A DNA stretch of 64,000 bases from Branchiostoma floridae. Taxonomy: Eukaryota; Chordata; Leptocardii; Amphioxiformes; Branchiostomatidae. Shown piece after piece: positions 23,403 to 54,048 of this stretch. The stretch's first letter is position 1; each line of letters starts with the position of its first letter. Below the pieces are notes generated by a model. The model ran no database searches. It was not told where the DNA came from and was given only the letters and a program-made list of their open reading frames with translations. The DNA is taken from NCBI RefSeq assembly GCF_000003815.2, contig NC_049991.1:8704630-8768629 (forward strand). Direction: 5' to 3'. The translations under genes and the position numbers were made by a program.

Positions 23403-26400
23403 AAATGGAGTGAAAAGTTTCTGATCTGCCAAACACATTCAACAAAGCCTCAAGAGGAGTACCTCTCAGTTCGACCCCACCCCTTGCTTCACATGTACAC
23501 AGTTCTTGAAATCAAGGGGAAACTATTTGCAGCGGAACGTGGTTTGGATGTGACGTTGGTTTAGATATTATGATGTGCGTGCGTATGACTGTATTGTTTC
23601 TGTACTATCTAATCGTCGAAATGCTCGTCATGATTTGTGCGTTTTTATGAGTTGTATAAAAACACTGCACTTAAAGTGGGACACTAGTAATCTTTCAAGT
23701 TCTGCTGGAGCTTTTATTCTTTAGTTGTTATTGACAAGTTCTTTACTTTCTTTAGAACCCAAGAAAATCTGTGTAGTGCACTCTAAAGTACAAGCACTGT
23801 GAAGACAATATGCCACATGTACATGTTTGAGTTATAACAACTTTATTTCAGGTACTAGCTATCCTTAGTGTGTATGCGGAATTGTTATCAGTAGAAAGGA
23901 CCTTTTCAATCTTAAAATGACAGGCAGAGAGCTACAGTCCGTACTTCTGTACAGTGAACTCATATACAGTGTATAACAATGTTACTCATATGAAACAATG
24001 TTGCATTAATTGATAATTTGCCTTGCAGAGAGCCGACTGCAAACTTAAGTCAGTCTCCTAAGGAACCTTTATTCGGTACCAAATGTGATGAATATTGTCT
24101 CTGAAGGGTTAGATATTTGGTGTGCCATCCATGGCCTTCAAGCCATCGTGTTTTGACGTTTCCTGTAAAAATGTTCAACATAACTAGAGGTTCCTAATGT
24201 GGACACCTTAAAAGAGAAGTTCTCTTTTAGCCAGATTAGTTGGTATGGTGTGTTAGTATGACGTGCTCTTTCTTATCGTAGTCATGTTATTGTCTCCTTG
24301 CGTAGTGAGATTTTTGTAAATGTAACCATGGACTCTCCTAAGAAGAGTCCGTCTGTGACCAGAAATTGGGCAACGTGTGGACAAATTTCTTCTGGTAATG
24401 TTGAAACTTGATGGCATCAAATTAGGTCCAAATTAGAGGACAATCTATGTATTGTGTATGAGAGGACATGCGAATGTGAGTACTGAGAAATTTATAAGTG
24501 GGTCTTTATGTGCACATGTGCATCAACAATTGCAGTGGTACGTGTGTATCTACATGTGTGGGTGTGTCTGTGTGTATGTGTGAATGAAAGTCAACCATTC
24601 ATATACACTACAATGATTTCTTCTGAAAATCAATTCCTGTTCCACGTATGCTCTACTACTTGTTTGTTGTTTTTGGTCATAATTTGTGAATGTTGCAACA
24701 GCCATACCTAAGACTTTATGTGTATAGCAGCCTTGATAGCCAAAAACTGCGCTAACAATTTTTTTCTGTCTGTAAGCTTCTACACAAATGTGTGGTTGAG
24801 ATAAGCCACATCGACACATAGAACTGCAGTTAGTTTTTGTTACCCAAGCAGCTACCCTGGTACACAGGTGTACAATCTGTCCCTTTGAAGTGTTATCCAA
24901 TCGCAATCCAACACTGCTAATCTAATTATCTGAAGAGTTTCTGATTGGCTAAAGCCCTGAGAAGGACAGATTCACCAGGGTGGGTGCATAGGTAATACAA
25001 GCAAGGTAGGCAGGGTTGACTTTGTGTGATGCAGATGTTTTTGTCAGTCTTAAACAATTGAGTATCTGAAGGAGCTTGGTTTCTAAATTATTCACTGTGT
25101 TTAAAATCTGACTCCATTGACAACACTAAACCAGGTGGATTGTTGGAAAGATATTTTTGAGTAGGTTAGAAAACATTTTGCAAAGGGAAGCTGTAGTACT
25201 GGCTATGTGGCTTTTCCTCTGTTTAACAGATATTGATGTTATTCACTTTGTATGCTATAATTGCTATAAGCTTGTTTGTATTATGTTGTTATGACTTTTA
25301 ACCGTTAATTTCAATGTGAGATTCGAATTGTGGGACAAGCTTAAGATGTTTTCACACGTTTGGCATACTTGTACGCTTGTGCAGTTTTACACAACTTGGA
25401 TGTGAATGGATTAAGATATATCTCTTAGAATAGGAACAAATGACAAATGTATTTTGACGTGTTACTTGATATCCATTTTGTAATTCATGTGCAATTCACA
25501 TTCATTACTGTAGAGTCACAGGATACATAGAAACACTGTTATTGATGAGAAATGCACCAATGTTTATGTTCTTTCCTTTTGGACAATTTCTAATTTCTAG
25601 ATGTTGGGATTTTGTGCAGCAGACTTAACTTGATTTTTTAAAGTGCTATATGGGAGTGGATGGGCTAAAGAAGATATTCTCTCCAAATTCTACATCAGCT
25701 CTTACAATCCCTTTGAATACCCTAAGACAGCCACATTAGAAAAAAAACTTGAAGAGATCTACAAGTGCATGACATCACTGAGGTATACGCACTTAAGATA
25801 TCCAGGTGTTCAAGATGTTGAGAAGGCCTCAATTGCACATGTGTTTTAATGTGACTGCCTTAGTGTACCTATAGGTATTGTATGAGTTGACCTGAGAACT
25901 TCAGTATCAAAATGACGAGTATGGTACAAACAATGGACACTATTATACTGTGAAGTCTTTGTACTAAATGCTGAATGTTGTGTCCCTGTGTTCATTGGTT
26001 GGTCAGAGAGGGAAGCCTTGGTCCTGTCTAGTGATTGATAGTTGAGTGACAGGTGGAGAGAATAGAGTTTAAGAATGCTGTGTTACTATGTACGCATGGC
26101 AGCTGGTGCTGTCAGGTGAATTGTCGTCAAGCCATATGTCGTATGATTGGCAGTTTGATGTTCAGTAGTTTGAACGTCCACTTGAGAAAAAAAGTCTGCA
26201 AAGTGCCAAGTGCTCCCAACCTCGCTGAAGTAACAAAAAATGTACCCTATCTTCCTTACCCCAATCACACCCATCTTGGTAAAGCATGTGTATCAGAGGA
26301 CACGTTTATCATAGTACATGTCCGTACATTTATATTGGTTTACAGGTACATGTATGACAGATACATGTATGGCAATACATGTGTATGTGTGTGTAAAGAG

Positions 26401-27471
26401 TACACATTATATAATATATATCAGATTACATGTATATGTCTACATGTATGTTGGAGCACATGTATATCAGGGTATATGTTGTAACACTGCACCCAGATGC
26501 AACTGGCATTTCTTGGAATGACCATAGTAAAATACAACTATTCTATGTGTAACAAGGGATAGTACTTTCCCTGTAGAAACATTAAGATTTGTTAACTTCA
26601 TGACAATGTATTGAATAACAGAAACCATTCCATGTGAAAATGCCACTTGCACCAGGTTTTCTACTTCTCGTGTGTTGCTTACCATTTCCTTTGGTTTGGC
26701 ATCTACTGTGGAATAGGGGACCAAGAAGCAAAAGACGAAATCCTGCATGCACTTGTGAAGTACTCGTACATGTTTTCTACAAGCCAAACCCTGCATGACT
26801 TAAGTATTAGATGTTATTCACTTGATGAAAAAACCAAGCAGAAAGATATTTTTAACAAGCACAAGCCAAGTATGTGACTTGATTTTTCAACAATAAAACA
26901 ATTGATCACACTGTTAGTCCTGTCTGGTTGATTTTTGCCACTTTGTCAATGTAGATTTTGTCTTCATTTTTGTTATTTGTTAGATAGCTTGTCAGAACTT
27001 GGTGTTGGCTAAGGACATAAACGGCAAAGGGATGAATTTGTGCAGAGAAAACCAGTAATCAAAAAAGATCATTTCTGTAGTTGATAGGACAGGATAAAAC
27101 AGGTTTACATATTTTGCATAAACCATGACTATCTCTTAACGACAGTATCTAACCTACATGTGTCACTAGTATGAATATACCAAATCTACCATGTACCTCA
27201 ATACTGTTATCATTTTTATGTGTACATTTTATTACGCAAATCAACAAGCCCCTAGGAAGCCTCATATGTAATCATGTATCAACACAATCCACCTTGGTCT
27301 TTTCCATGAGGCAGATTACCCACAATTCCCATTGGCTTGAGGGTGCCCCAATGTCATGGAAGACAACTGATAATGAAAAATAAAACAAAAACGAATGCAA
27401 GAACAGACCCACATATTTAGAGATAACACAGTTTAATAAAATCAAAGCCGGCTCAGAGTCAATAGTACGTA
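23403..27471 (+). other. 3' UTR/flank of the KCTD5-like gene
   Basis: About 4 kb without a convincing ORF. AATAAA at 26892-26897 is a candidate distal polyadenylation signal. 26318-26480 is rich in acatgtat repeats. A perfect palindrome, taaaagagaa-g-ttctctttta, sits near 24208. Confidence 0.45.
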
Positions 27472-28049
27472 CGAGGGGCATTCAATAAGTAATGCCCCTG
27501 ACCCACTGCCAGTTGTCTGATCTAGATGAAATGTTGCATGTGTAATGAGTCATATCTCTATGGGTTATGTTGCAAAAAACAGCTCTGAACTAATTGTGGT
27601 TACTGATTTACTGGTGTTTGAACTGAGTCAGGTGCGAAATGGACCAGGTGTGAAATGGAGCAAGTTGAGTGTCGCGCAGTGATCCGGTTTTTGTATTTGA
27701 AAGGACGCACACCAAAAGGGACTTTTGATGAAATGAAAAAAACTTATGGTGATGATGCCCCATCATATGACCTTGTAAAACGCTGGCATCCTGAATTCAA
27801 ACAAGGCCGGAAGTCTGTGGAAACAGCTCCCAGACCTGGTCGTCCCTCTTCTGACATTGATGAGGCACCTGTCGGAGGACCAACCTGGGATGTCCTACAA
27901 GAACGGTGTCCAGAGCTACATCAAATGATGGGAGAAATGCATAACTCTGGGTGGTTCCTATGTAGAGAAAGACTAATAATTGTGCCAAGTTTCATTAATC
28001 TCCTGCTATGGGAAATGGGTCAGGGACATTACTTATTGAATGCCCCTCG
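27472..28049 (+). mobile_element. Internally deleted mariner transposon
   Basis: Ends cgaggggcattcaataagta and its reverse complement (28030-28049), flanked by TA (27470-27471 and 28050-28051). Inside, a frame from 27655 encodes the transposase N-terminus: VIRFLYLKGRTPKGTFDEMK, a YGDDAPSYD motif, then KQGRKSVETAPRPGRPSS, i.e. the paired helix-turn-helix of mariner. The catalytic DDD part is absent: at 578 bp it is under half the ~1.3 kb of a full mariner. It is non-autonomous but could be moved in trans. Confidence 0.93.
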
Positions 28050-29261
28050 TATACAGACTAATGCTTCCGAACCAAGAACCTTGTTGTATTACCAGTAAGA
28101 AATCCATGATAGCACCCATCAAACCACTTGTTTATATTGTTTGTCACCTATGTTTCTATCATGTACCAGCAATTTATTATATAGCCCAAGTACTTTGACT
28201 ATTCACTTAGCGAGGCCAATACTATAATGTAAGACTCAAGTTCCATCTCTCCTGTTCCTGCCCTGGGCGCTGAGCACCACGATGTCAGTCCCTCTACTAA
28301 CACTTTTGGAATAAATCAGTATAACAATCATCTTTTTGCATAATATGAATCTCTCAACAATAGCGAGAACTTAAATTATAGTGACCTAGCCTATAAAGTC
28401 CTTTTTTGCAGGCTCTATGAGTCTATTGCACTCAGTCTATACTGCACTCAGTTCGTTACACGGAGGCTGGAAACATTACGCACCGAGTGCAGTAGAACGG
28501 TAGACTTGATATCAGGCCATCAGAGAAAAAGCTGAATGATAGAGATTACATTTGCCAGTTTGAAAATCTTAAGATATGATAATATAATTTTATTTCCCTG
28601 GTCAAACAACTTGTCAGAATAAGAGGTAAGATGTAAATAAGAACACTCTGACCACGATTAACGTCGGTAAATAGAAACTGACCCGAAAAGTATAACAAGA
28701 AAGGACAGGTGTAATTATACTGTAAAGAAGAAAAGTGCTATCTAAATTGTATTATTGATTTCTAGGTGAGACGGCCATCCACCCCACCTCCAGCCAGTTC
28801 TTACAATTATAAATGAGAAATAAAAGATACACTTCACCGATGATGTCAGAGTAAATGCCTAACATGATCTTGATCGAAATATCCATCACTACGTTCTTAC
28901 TGAAAACATATCAAAAAGTGGTGACCATTGCCAACTTGTAATATTCATCACCCTAATAGAGTATTATATATATATTTACTCATCATCATAAGAAATTTAA
29001 AAAAATAGTAGAAATGGTAGGTTTGCTTTCTATCTTGTTTGGTAAATTAAACAAGATAGGGAGATTGTCAAACTATGTTTTGTAGCTTTGTCAACAACAG
29101 CTGTTGCTATTCTTTGTACTAGTATGTCACACCTACAGAATAATGTAGCAATGTCGTGCTTTTTTGGTTGGCTGCCAGATTCTTGACATGCTTTTCTGGT
29201 TATGTACGGGTGTGAATATTGATAGTTTAAAGATTCTTTGATATTTCTGGGATCGGATTTC
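28050..29261 (-). other. 3' UTR/flank of the lipoxygenase gene
   Basis: No ORF of note. On the minus strand AATAAA at 28594-28589 is a candidate polyadenylation signal about 670 bp after the stop codon. Confidence 0.5.
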
Positions 29262-48111
<18,850 letters not shown>

Positions 48112-48341
48112 GGTTGCTAGGTCTGTCGCTAGGTTGAGCCTGTAAAACAACAATACCTATTCCTCCGTAAATAGTTTCTTCATGTTGGTGAATCAAATGG
48201 TGCTAACTGAACTTAGCACCGATAAAAACTTTTCATTATCCACTGATAAAGGCGATTCGTTGAAACGTCTGCAGAAGAATAAAAGAGGGTTGTTTAACGA
48301 AGAACAATGTTCTTACAATTTCTATTAGGTAAGATTATAAC

Positions 48342-48835
48342 GGGACCGCGTGGCGCAGTGGCAGCATTTGCGGCTCGAGACCGAGAGGTTGCAGGTTCGA
48401 ATCCAGCTGCCGTGTCACCGATCTTGTGCCCTTGGGAAAGGCAGTTTACACGACTTTCCTCACTTAACTCAGGTGTAAATGAGTCATTTACTCAGGTGTA
48501 GTGAGGAAAGTCGTGTACATTTACTTAAGTGAGGAAAGTCGTGTAAAATTGAGTATCTAGCTGCGGCTAGTGGCGTTGTGTGGCCTTGGTGGCCGAGACA
48601 GGCCTTAGGGGCATGTTCGGGCATGAGCGGCACCCGCCATGACACACGAGTCGGGGGTAGGATTACATCCTTGGTCGGAAGTCCTCCTAGGAGACGGATA
48701 CTCCAAACAACAAACCTGCATCTGCTGGAGCCGCCTCACACCTTGCATACAGTTGCCCCTGTGAAACTTAGTGCTCCAGTAGACGAGAGGGTGGAGAAGG
48801 AATTGCACACCCCTCCTTCACCATAAAAAGTCATG
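48342..48835 (+). repeat. tRNA-derived SINE with a rearranged body
   Basis: Head gaccgcgtggcgcagtggca (A box) and ggttgcaggttcgaatcc (B box), then atcttgtgcccttgggaaag. The body holds inverted copies cacgactttcctcactt (48450-48466) and agtgaggaaagtcgtgt (48500-48516, again 48528-48544). The remainder to 48835 may be a second repeat. Confidence 0.75.
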
Positions 48836-49094
48836 TGCAGGTCAGGCAAGCAGGCAAAAAGCCTGTCTGCCTCCTCATCTGTCCAATCGACAGGAGAACC
48901 ACAAAGAAGATTATAACGGTATTTGAAATGACAATACAGATGTATATATGTTCACAACGATGAGTTCTTCATATCTTATTAAAACAAATAAAAAATGTTG
49001 AAAATACAGATACTTATTAAGTGTTTATCAAGGACTAAACACAAACTATGCTCACGACTTACGTTTTACGTGCTGTATGTTTCGTTGTCTTTTG

Positions 49095-49862
49095 TTGCCT
49101 CTATGAAATAGTCATGAGGGCCTTCATCAAATATTCATGGTTATATTTTCAGTAGCGCGCGCGTGCGCGCGCGTGTGTGTGAACAAAATAACTCAAGGAC
49201 GGCTGGGTGAATTGGCTTCATAGCTTAAAAATGTTGTGCAAAATGAAATACTAATCATGCCAAATTTGAGCACATTTGCATAATCAATGAGAATATTCTA
49301 TTGCAGCAGTTTTTTTCAATGTATCTCTTGTCATGATATGGTCTTTTGGGTGACAGATAGTTTTTGACGTCAGGACAAAGCCGGACAGGTTTGAACCCCT
49401 AACGTTTAATTTTGAAGCTGCAGAGGCGTTTTTGTCAAAAAGGAAATGACTGATTTCTATCATTCTAAGCATACAGGTAGTTTAGGCAAAGATGTTCATA
49501 ATGATATACATGTTATGCAAGTGAGGACTTAATTTGCATAATTAACGAGGAATTTGTATGATTCCATTGTTTTCCATAACTGGACCTTCAATAAATGTAA
49601 TAACGTTAAATGTAACGCATGCAATCGATGATAGGTGGAACATAAACAGATACCAAGTATGTAAATGTGGAACTGATTTGCATAATCTATGAAAAAAATG
49701 GAAAAACCGCTTAATGATAAATGATGGTGACATGTGTACGTTAGTCAATGATGAACATCACCATGCCTAAATCATGTGAATGTGTTATCCATCTGCATAA
49801 AATTTATAAATTCATAAAAGCTCTAAATAATTTATGGAGATGTGAGGTCGCCGAACTCTAGT
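49095..49862 (-). mobile_element. ACTAGAGTTC-family element, minus orientation
   Basis: Read on the minus strand it starts near 49862 with actagagttcggcgacctca, then catctccataaatta. The other end near 49095 reads ctatttcatagagg, a weaker complement. An alternating (CG)n/(GT)n stretch lies at 49156-49181, and tttgcataat motifs recur. Confidence 0.6.
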
Positions 49863-50556
49863 ATTATACATTTCGTTCCTACAAACTGCCCGGCCGAGCT
49901 CCGGCCCGGAAATGTGGCCGTCGAATGAGACAAGGGTCACCAGAATGACGGGATATCTCTTTGTCTGAGCTGTAGTTGTGCATCATATATTGTATATATA
50001 GCAAGAGACTTCTAAATCGTTCGAGCCTCTATGTGACAAAACGTAACGGGCTGTAGAAAAGTTAAGATAATGTAGATTTAGATAATTTATCCGTCAAACA
50101 ACGCCAGAGTTGCCCGTGAATCGTACACCCCGTCATTGCGAAGCTTAATTTAATAGAAAAAAATCATAACACGATCCCTTCAGTCTAAGACGTACATTCG
50201 AATGTACATGTACCCGCCCAACCAGACTTGAAGTCTCAAAACGTGAAAACGCCAAACTCTTTCGCAGCTCTGACAGTTACAGCTAGCATCTCCACTGTGC
50301 CGTTTATAAAAAGCACACATTGGCCTTAACAGCTGTGCAACTTGAAGCAAATTGCATGCAACAAGGCCAAGCCTTTAGATAAATGGGGAAAAAAATTGTT
50401 ACTGTCTGTTCTAAATCGCGCACAGTCAACAAAATTATCTCTTTTGGCGTATCTTGCTAGCTACAGAATTCGAAAAGACGCCGAAACGTGTTAGACAACG
50501 TTGTGAGACAGTATGAAAGACTTTTAAAAGTGCATGTGAACAAGACAGTTACTTAC

Positions 50557-50640
50557 GGGTATGTTTTGTTGTTGACGAAGTCGGTCGTGTCAGCTAACTC
50601 TCTCCGACTGTGCAGACGGACTGGACATTCAGCCCACTAA
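50557..50640 (-). promoter_or_regulatory. Candidate 5' UTR exon and start region of the lipoxygenase gene
   Basis: On the minus strand a good donor (ccc|gtaagta) ends a candidate exon at 50557. The next in-phase feature is the acceptor at 48140, followed by the accATGG start at 48111, so this would be a non-coding first exon about 2.4 kb upstream of the ATG. The T/A-rich run atatatac at 50650-50657 could serve as a TATA-like element. The exon's upstream edge is a guess; nothing in the sequence fixes the transcription start. Confidence 0.35.
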
Positions 50641-50937
50641 TATACCAGTATGTATATATGTAGCGGCCTATAAATAGCGTAAACGTCAATGTGATTTGAC
50701 CAATCACAATCGTCATATTCAGAAATGTACCGGTTGGCCGCTGATCACGCCACCACTATATCTAATCACACCACCTCTCATATCAACCAAGTGAACATAA
50801 TGTTTGACAGGTTTGATATTGATGGTGCCCGTACCAGTAGGTGCCAGTGAGCGGTAATTGTGCAATTATCTAGGCAAGGTAAGTCACCTATCTATAGGTC
50901 CAAACAATGACAGCTCAACGCCCGGGGTTGTGTGAGG

Positions 50938-51265
50938 TCGTGTGGCGCAACGGCAGGGTTTTGGGCCCGTAATTCAGAGGTCCCGGGTTCAAATCCATTT
51001 ACATGCCACCGACTTTGTGCTCTTGCCTGAGAAAGGCACGTTACACCACGCTCCTCACTTCAGTCAGGTGTAAATGAGTCCCTAGCTTCGGTTAGGGCTG
51101 TCCCTCGGATAGGACGTTAAATAGGGGTGACAGGTTTGAGGAGAGCCACACCTCAAGCACGTAAAAGAACCAACCGACAGTAATCGGAAAGAGTAGGGGT
51201 ATTTCCGCTGTGAGTGGACAAAATCAATCTGTCCGGATATACACTTTGAGTAGGTTTACCGGATT
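50938..51265 (+). repeat. Full-length tRNA-derived SINE
   Basis: Head with cgtgtggcgcaacggcagg (A box) and cccgggttcaaatcc (B box), then gactttgtgctcttgcctg, ctcctcacttcagtcaggtg, cctagcttcggttagggctg and an unrelated 3' tail. It is the most complete SINE here. Confidence 0.85.
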
Positions 51266-52828
51266 TACAATACAAACAACGACCCGTATAAAATAGCGTA
51301 ACAAACCTTGTAAACACTTTGATAATGATATTGTTCCGAGATCATTTCATGTTACAGTGAAGGTTGCCATTGTCATCATTTAAAATGTTTCCAATTCTTT
51401 GTGACTATACGTCCAGAGGATTTGATACTTTGGAAATATTTTGTGCACTATTTCAACTTTCTAGATATTTCCCCGATTGTGTAAATCTTAGGAAATATTC
51501 AAGATGTGGAATAGGATACTTCTTTTTACTTACTACTCAATACCATTATTTACCCTTTTCAACCATTTTTGGTAACAACTTGAAAATCTCGAATCAGCAC
51601 TCCCTCTTAATTCAAACTAATTACGCCAGACAGACAGAGTTCGTTGGCACCCGCAACAGGACAGTGCTGTCTGTGAGTAAATTTGACTGACGTTTGGCCA
51701 CTGCGTTGCCGCAAGGCAAGAGACACGTGTACCCCCCAAACGCGAGACTGGTCTAACAAGTCAGCTGCTACTGTCAGCTGCCAAATATAGCCACGTACTT
51801 CGCGACTGGCATAAGAAGATACAACCCAACCCTGTCTTCCAATACCTGGAACACGTGCAGGAAACAAACTGTGTTCCCGCGAAAATGACCGAGCAAACAT
51901 GATCTGTGACTGGCGCTAAATGTTACAAACTGGTCCTCCTATAATACCTGGAATTAACCATGGTCTCGAGGAACATGACCAAATAAACGTAACAGTTGAG
52001 GTACGTACGTAAGGCATACAAGAAGATACAACTTGTCCCTCTCTTTTTACACCTGCGCGGACACCTAAACATAATATCTCTTAATAACTTGCTGATTCAG
52101 CCTACCGAATCGCCAAACAGACTTTACACGTCGCTTTGCGCGTGTCTTGTATGTTTCTTTGGTGATGCGGCTTTTCTCTATCCATTTCCGCTTAGACTCA
52201 ACTAGAAAGAGGTACGGAAAACGTACCAGGGTCGTTCCGATCAAGGATTTTTTGCCACTGCACAGATGTCAGTCAGAGAGCTAGGCTATCGGAACACATA
52301 CGTCATGTCTGTTCAAGTCATTTCTGGCACATCCCGAATAGACTTTTTAGTCTGTAGCTGTGTTAAGTATACATAAACTGTCCATTAGTTTTATGCCACG
52401 TTACATGTATAGCTCGGCAATTGCATAAAACAATCCCGAAGCATTGAATTAGTCTGTAAACTACGTTCTTTTAGTACTAGTAGCTATATATAGGTGCGTC
52501 ACCATTGGCCATAAATCAAGGCCTGCTACACACAACCTAAGGCACGGACGGGCCAGGGTCACTCGATGAGTCTTTTAGAAAGAAGCGTATGATATTGGGC
52601 TTGTACATAATGTACATTAATCTATATAGCTAGCACCAAAGCCTGTATTACCTCTACGAACTTGATAAGCGAAAGTCACATTTCTAGCGATTATGAAAAC
52701 TCACATTGTTGAGAAAACCTATAGATAGCGAAGTTTGACCTGAGTACAATTCTGAACTGGCGTATACGCCCACCGCCTGACACAAGGATTTTTACTAGAC
52801 GCCATTGTAATGAGATATATATAACTAC
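51266..52828. other. Intergenic, nothing identified
   Basis: Upstream of the lipoxygenase. Short ORFs only, none with a recognisable domain. Partial duplication of agaagatacaac (51814 and 52021) is the only structure noticed. Confidence 0.4.
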
Positions 52829-53001
52829 CTTGTGTTGAACAGCACTGGCAGTAGGTGTAGTTGATGATGTTGAACCTTCCGAAGTAGAGGAGTTTCTCCG
52901 AAACTGTCCGATCTACGCCAGCCAGGTAGAAATCGTGCACATCCGCGACGTTATACATACAGTGACGAGAGTCTTGACTGACGGTTTTGCCACTGAGATG
53001 C
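52829..53001 (-). CDS. Candidate orphan exon, product unknown
   Basis: Between an acceptor (tgcctttag, 53010-53002) and a donor (acaag|gtagtt at 52829/52828) the minus strand stays open for 57 codons, beginning HLSGKTVSQDSRHCMYN and ending YCQCCSTQ. Several cysteines, a hydrophobic-aromatic mix and an N-x-T site (NYT) would suit a secreted or extracellular protein. The frame also stays open further upstream, to 53102. I do not recognise the family and see no partner exon. It lies upstream of the lipoxygenase and on the same strand. Confidence 0.3.
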
Positions 53002-53877
53002 CTAAAGGCAAGAAACACGTCCAACGCACAGACTGAATTGCTGTTGTTGTCTGGGTTCCAAATGATCTTTGATGGCCTCTCAACAGCCCAGAGATAGGGC
53101 AAGTCAATAATTCAAAGACAAAGAAAAGACACAGATTTAGATCTAGAGACTTGACAGTTTAATGAACGTTTAAAGTGTCTGGAAAAAGCACGAGGTATAA
53201 CTGGTGGCTCAGCTTAGGTAATTATACATTTATCAATAAAATACTTTGGGTTATTATTTTGTCTACAATAGAACCAGAAAAGGAATTCTGTAGACCAGAC
53301 TGTCCACGCGTGCTCAAATTACTTACGGGTGCATGAAGTGTATACGAGAACAGTCTGGCTATGATTAGATTTGGCTACGTAATTCTTATTCTAGGAAACT
53401 AACAAAAAGTTGAAAATAAACAGAAGGTATACAAAGAAAAACTCTATTGAAACTGTTGTATTAATCTCTAAGTTCTTGCGATGTTAAGGTATAAAAGAAA
53501 AAGGTGACAACTAAGACCAGAAGAACATCTGAACATCTTTATTCGAACATTCAGCATCCCTAAGTTTTTATGATTTAAAGAAGCAAACAAAAATGTTATT
53601 AAAGAAGTGAGGTGTATACAAGAAAAGTTCGAAGATCGAATTTCATTTCTAATAGTCATCAGTGGCTGAGTTCTTATGTTTCTATTAGAAAAATCGAGGT
53701 AACAAACTAACGCTAAATATCTAAATGGCATAATAATTTAGTTTAATCACAATCATCATAATAGTTTTCAAATGTAATGGTCTTGATTAAAGTTAACGTT
53801 TAACTTGATATACAGAATAAAGTCCTTTTGAGCCTTCTCAGTCAGACTTCTGTATGCATGGCAGAATTAGTCAACTT
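53002..53877. other. 3' flank of the zinc-finger gene
   Basis: AT-rich, no gene recognised beyond the upstream continuation of the orphan-exon frame to 53102. Confidence 0.4.
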
Positions 53878-54048
53878 CTAAGGCTTGTCTCTTGCATGAA
53901 TTCTTACATGTTTGGATAAATGAGACTTTTTAGCTGACTTGTACCCACACTCCCCACATATATAGGATTGTTCACCAGTGTGTTTAGCTAGATGATGGTC
54001 CAAACTAAATTTCTGTGCGGCAGAATAGTCAGACTGGTCACATTTGTA
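53878..54048 (-). pseudogene. Out-of-frame tail with two more zinc fingers
   Basis: Immediately downstream of the zinc-finger stop, another minus-strand frame reads YKCDQSDYSAAQKFSLDHH, then a second finger with SYICGECGYKSAKKS, and stops at TAG 53880-53878 after RIHARDKP. The first finger has lost its second cysteine (CDQS). The second has all four ligands. The normal linker codons for TGEK (12 nt) between act-cat and ccc-tac-aaa are replaced by 4 nt, which throws these fingers out of frame. This is the old 3' end of the same gene, now untranslated unless the indel is an assembly or allelic artefact. Confidence 0.85.

Noticed and set aside
24550-24906. 118-codon minus-strand frame in the KCTD5 3' flank
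   Set aside because: Low-complexity, repeat-driven, no domain, no splice partners.
25643-25849. 68-codon plus-strand frame with a plausible globular composition
   Set aside because: No recognisable motif and no Kozak or splice context; most likely chance in the 3' UTR.
50669-50678. TATAAATAG on the plus strand as a promoter
   Set aside because: The neighbouring gene runs on the minus strand and no plus-strand exon follows; reversed, it is only a weak TATA match.
51607-51900. 97-codon minus-strand frame upstream of the lipoxygenase
   Set aside because: No recognisable domain and no supporting splice sites.
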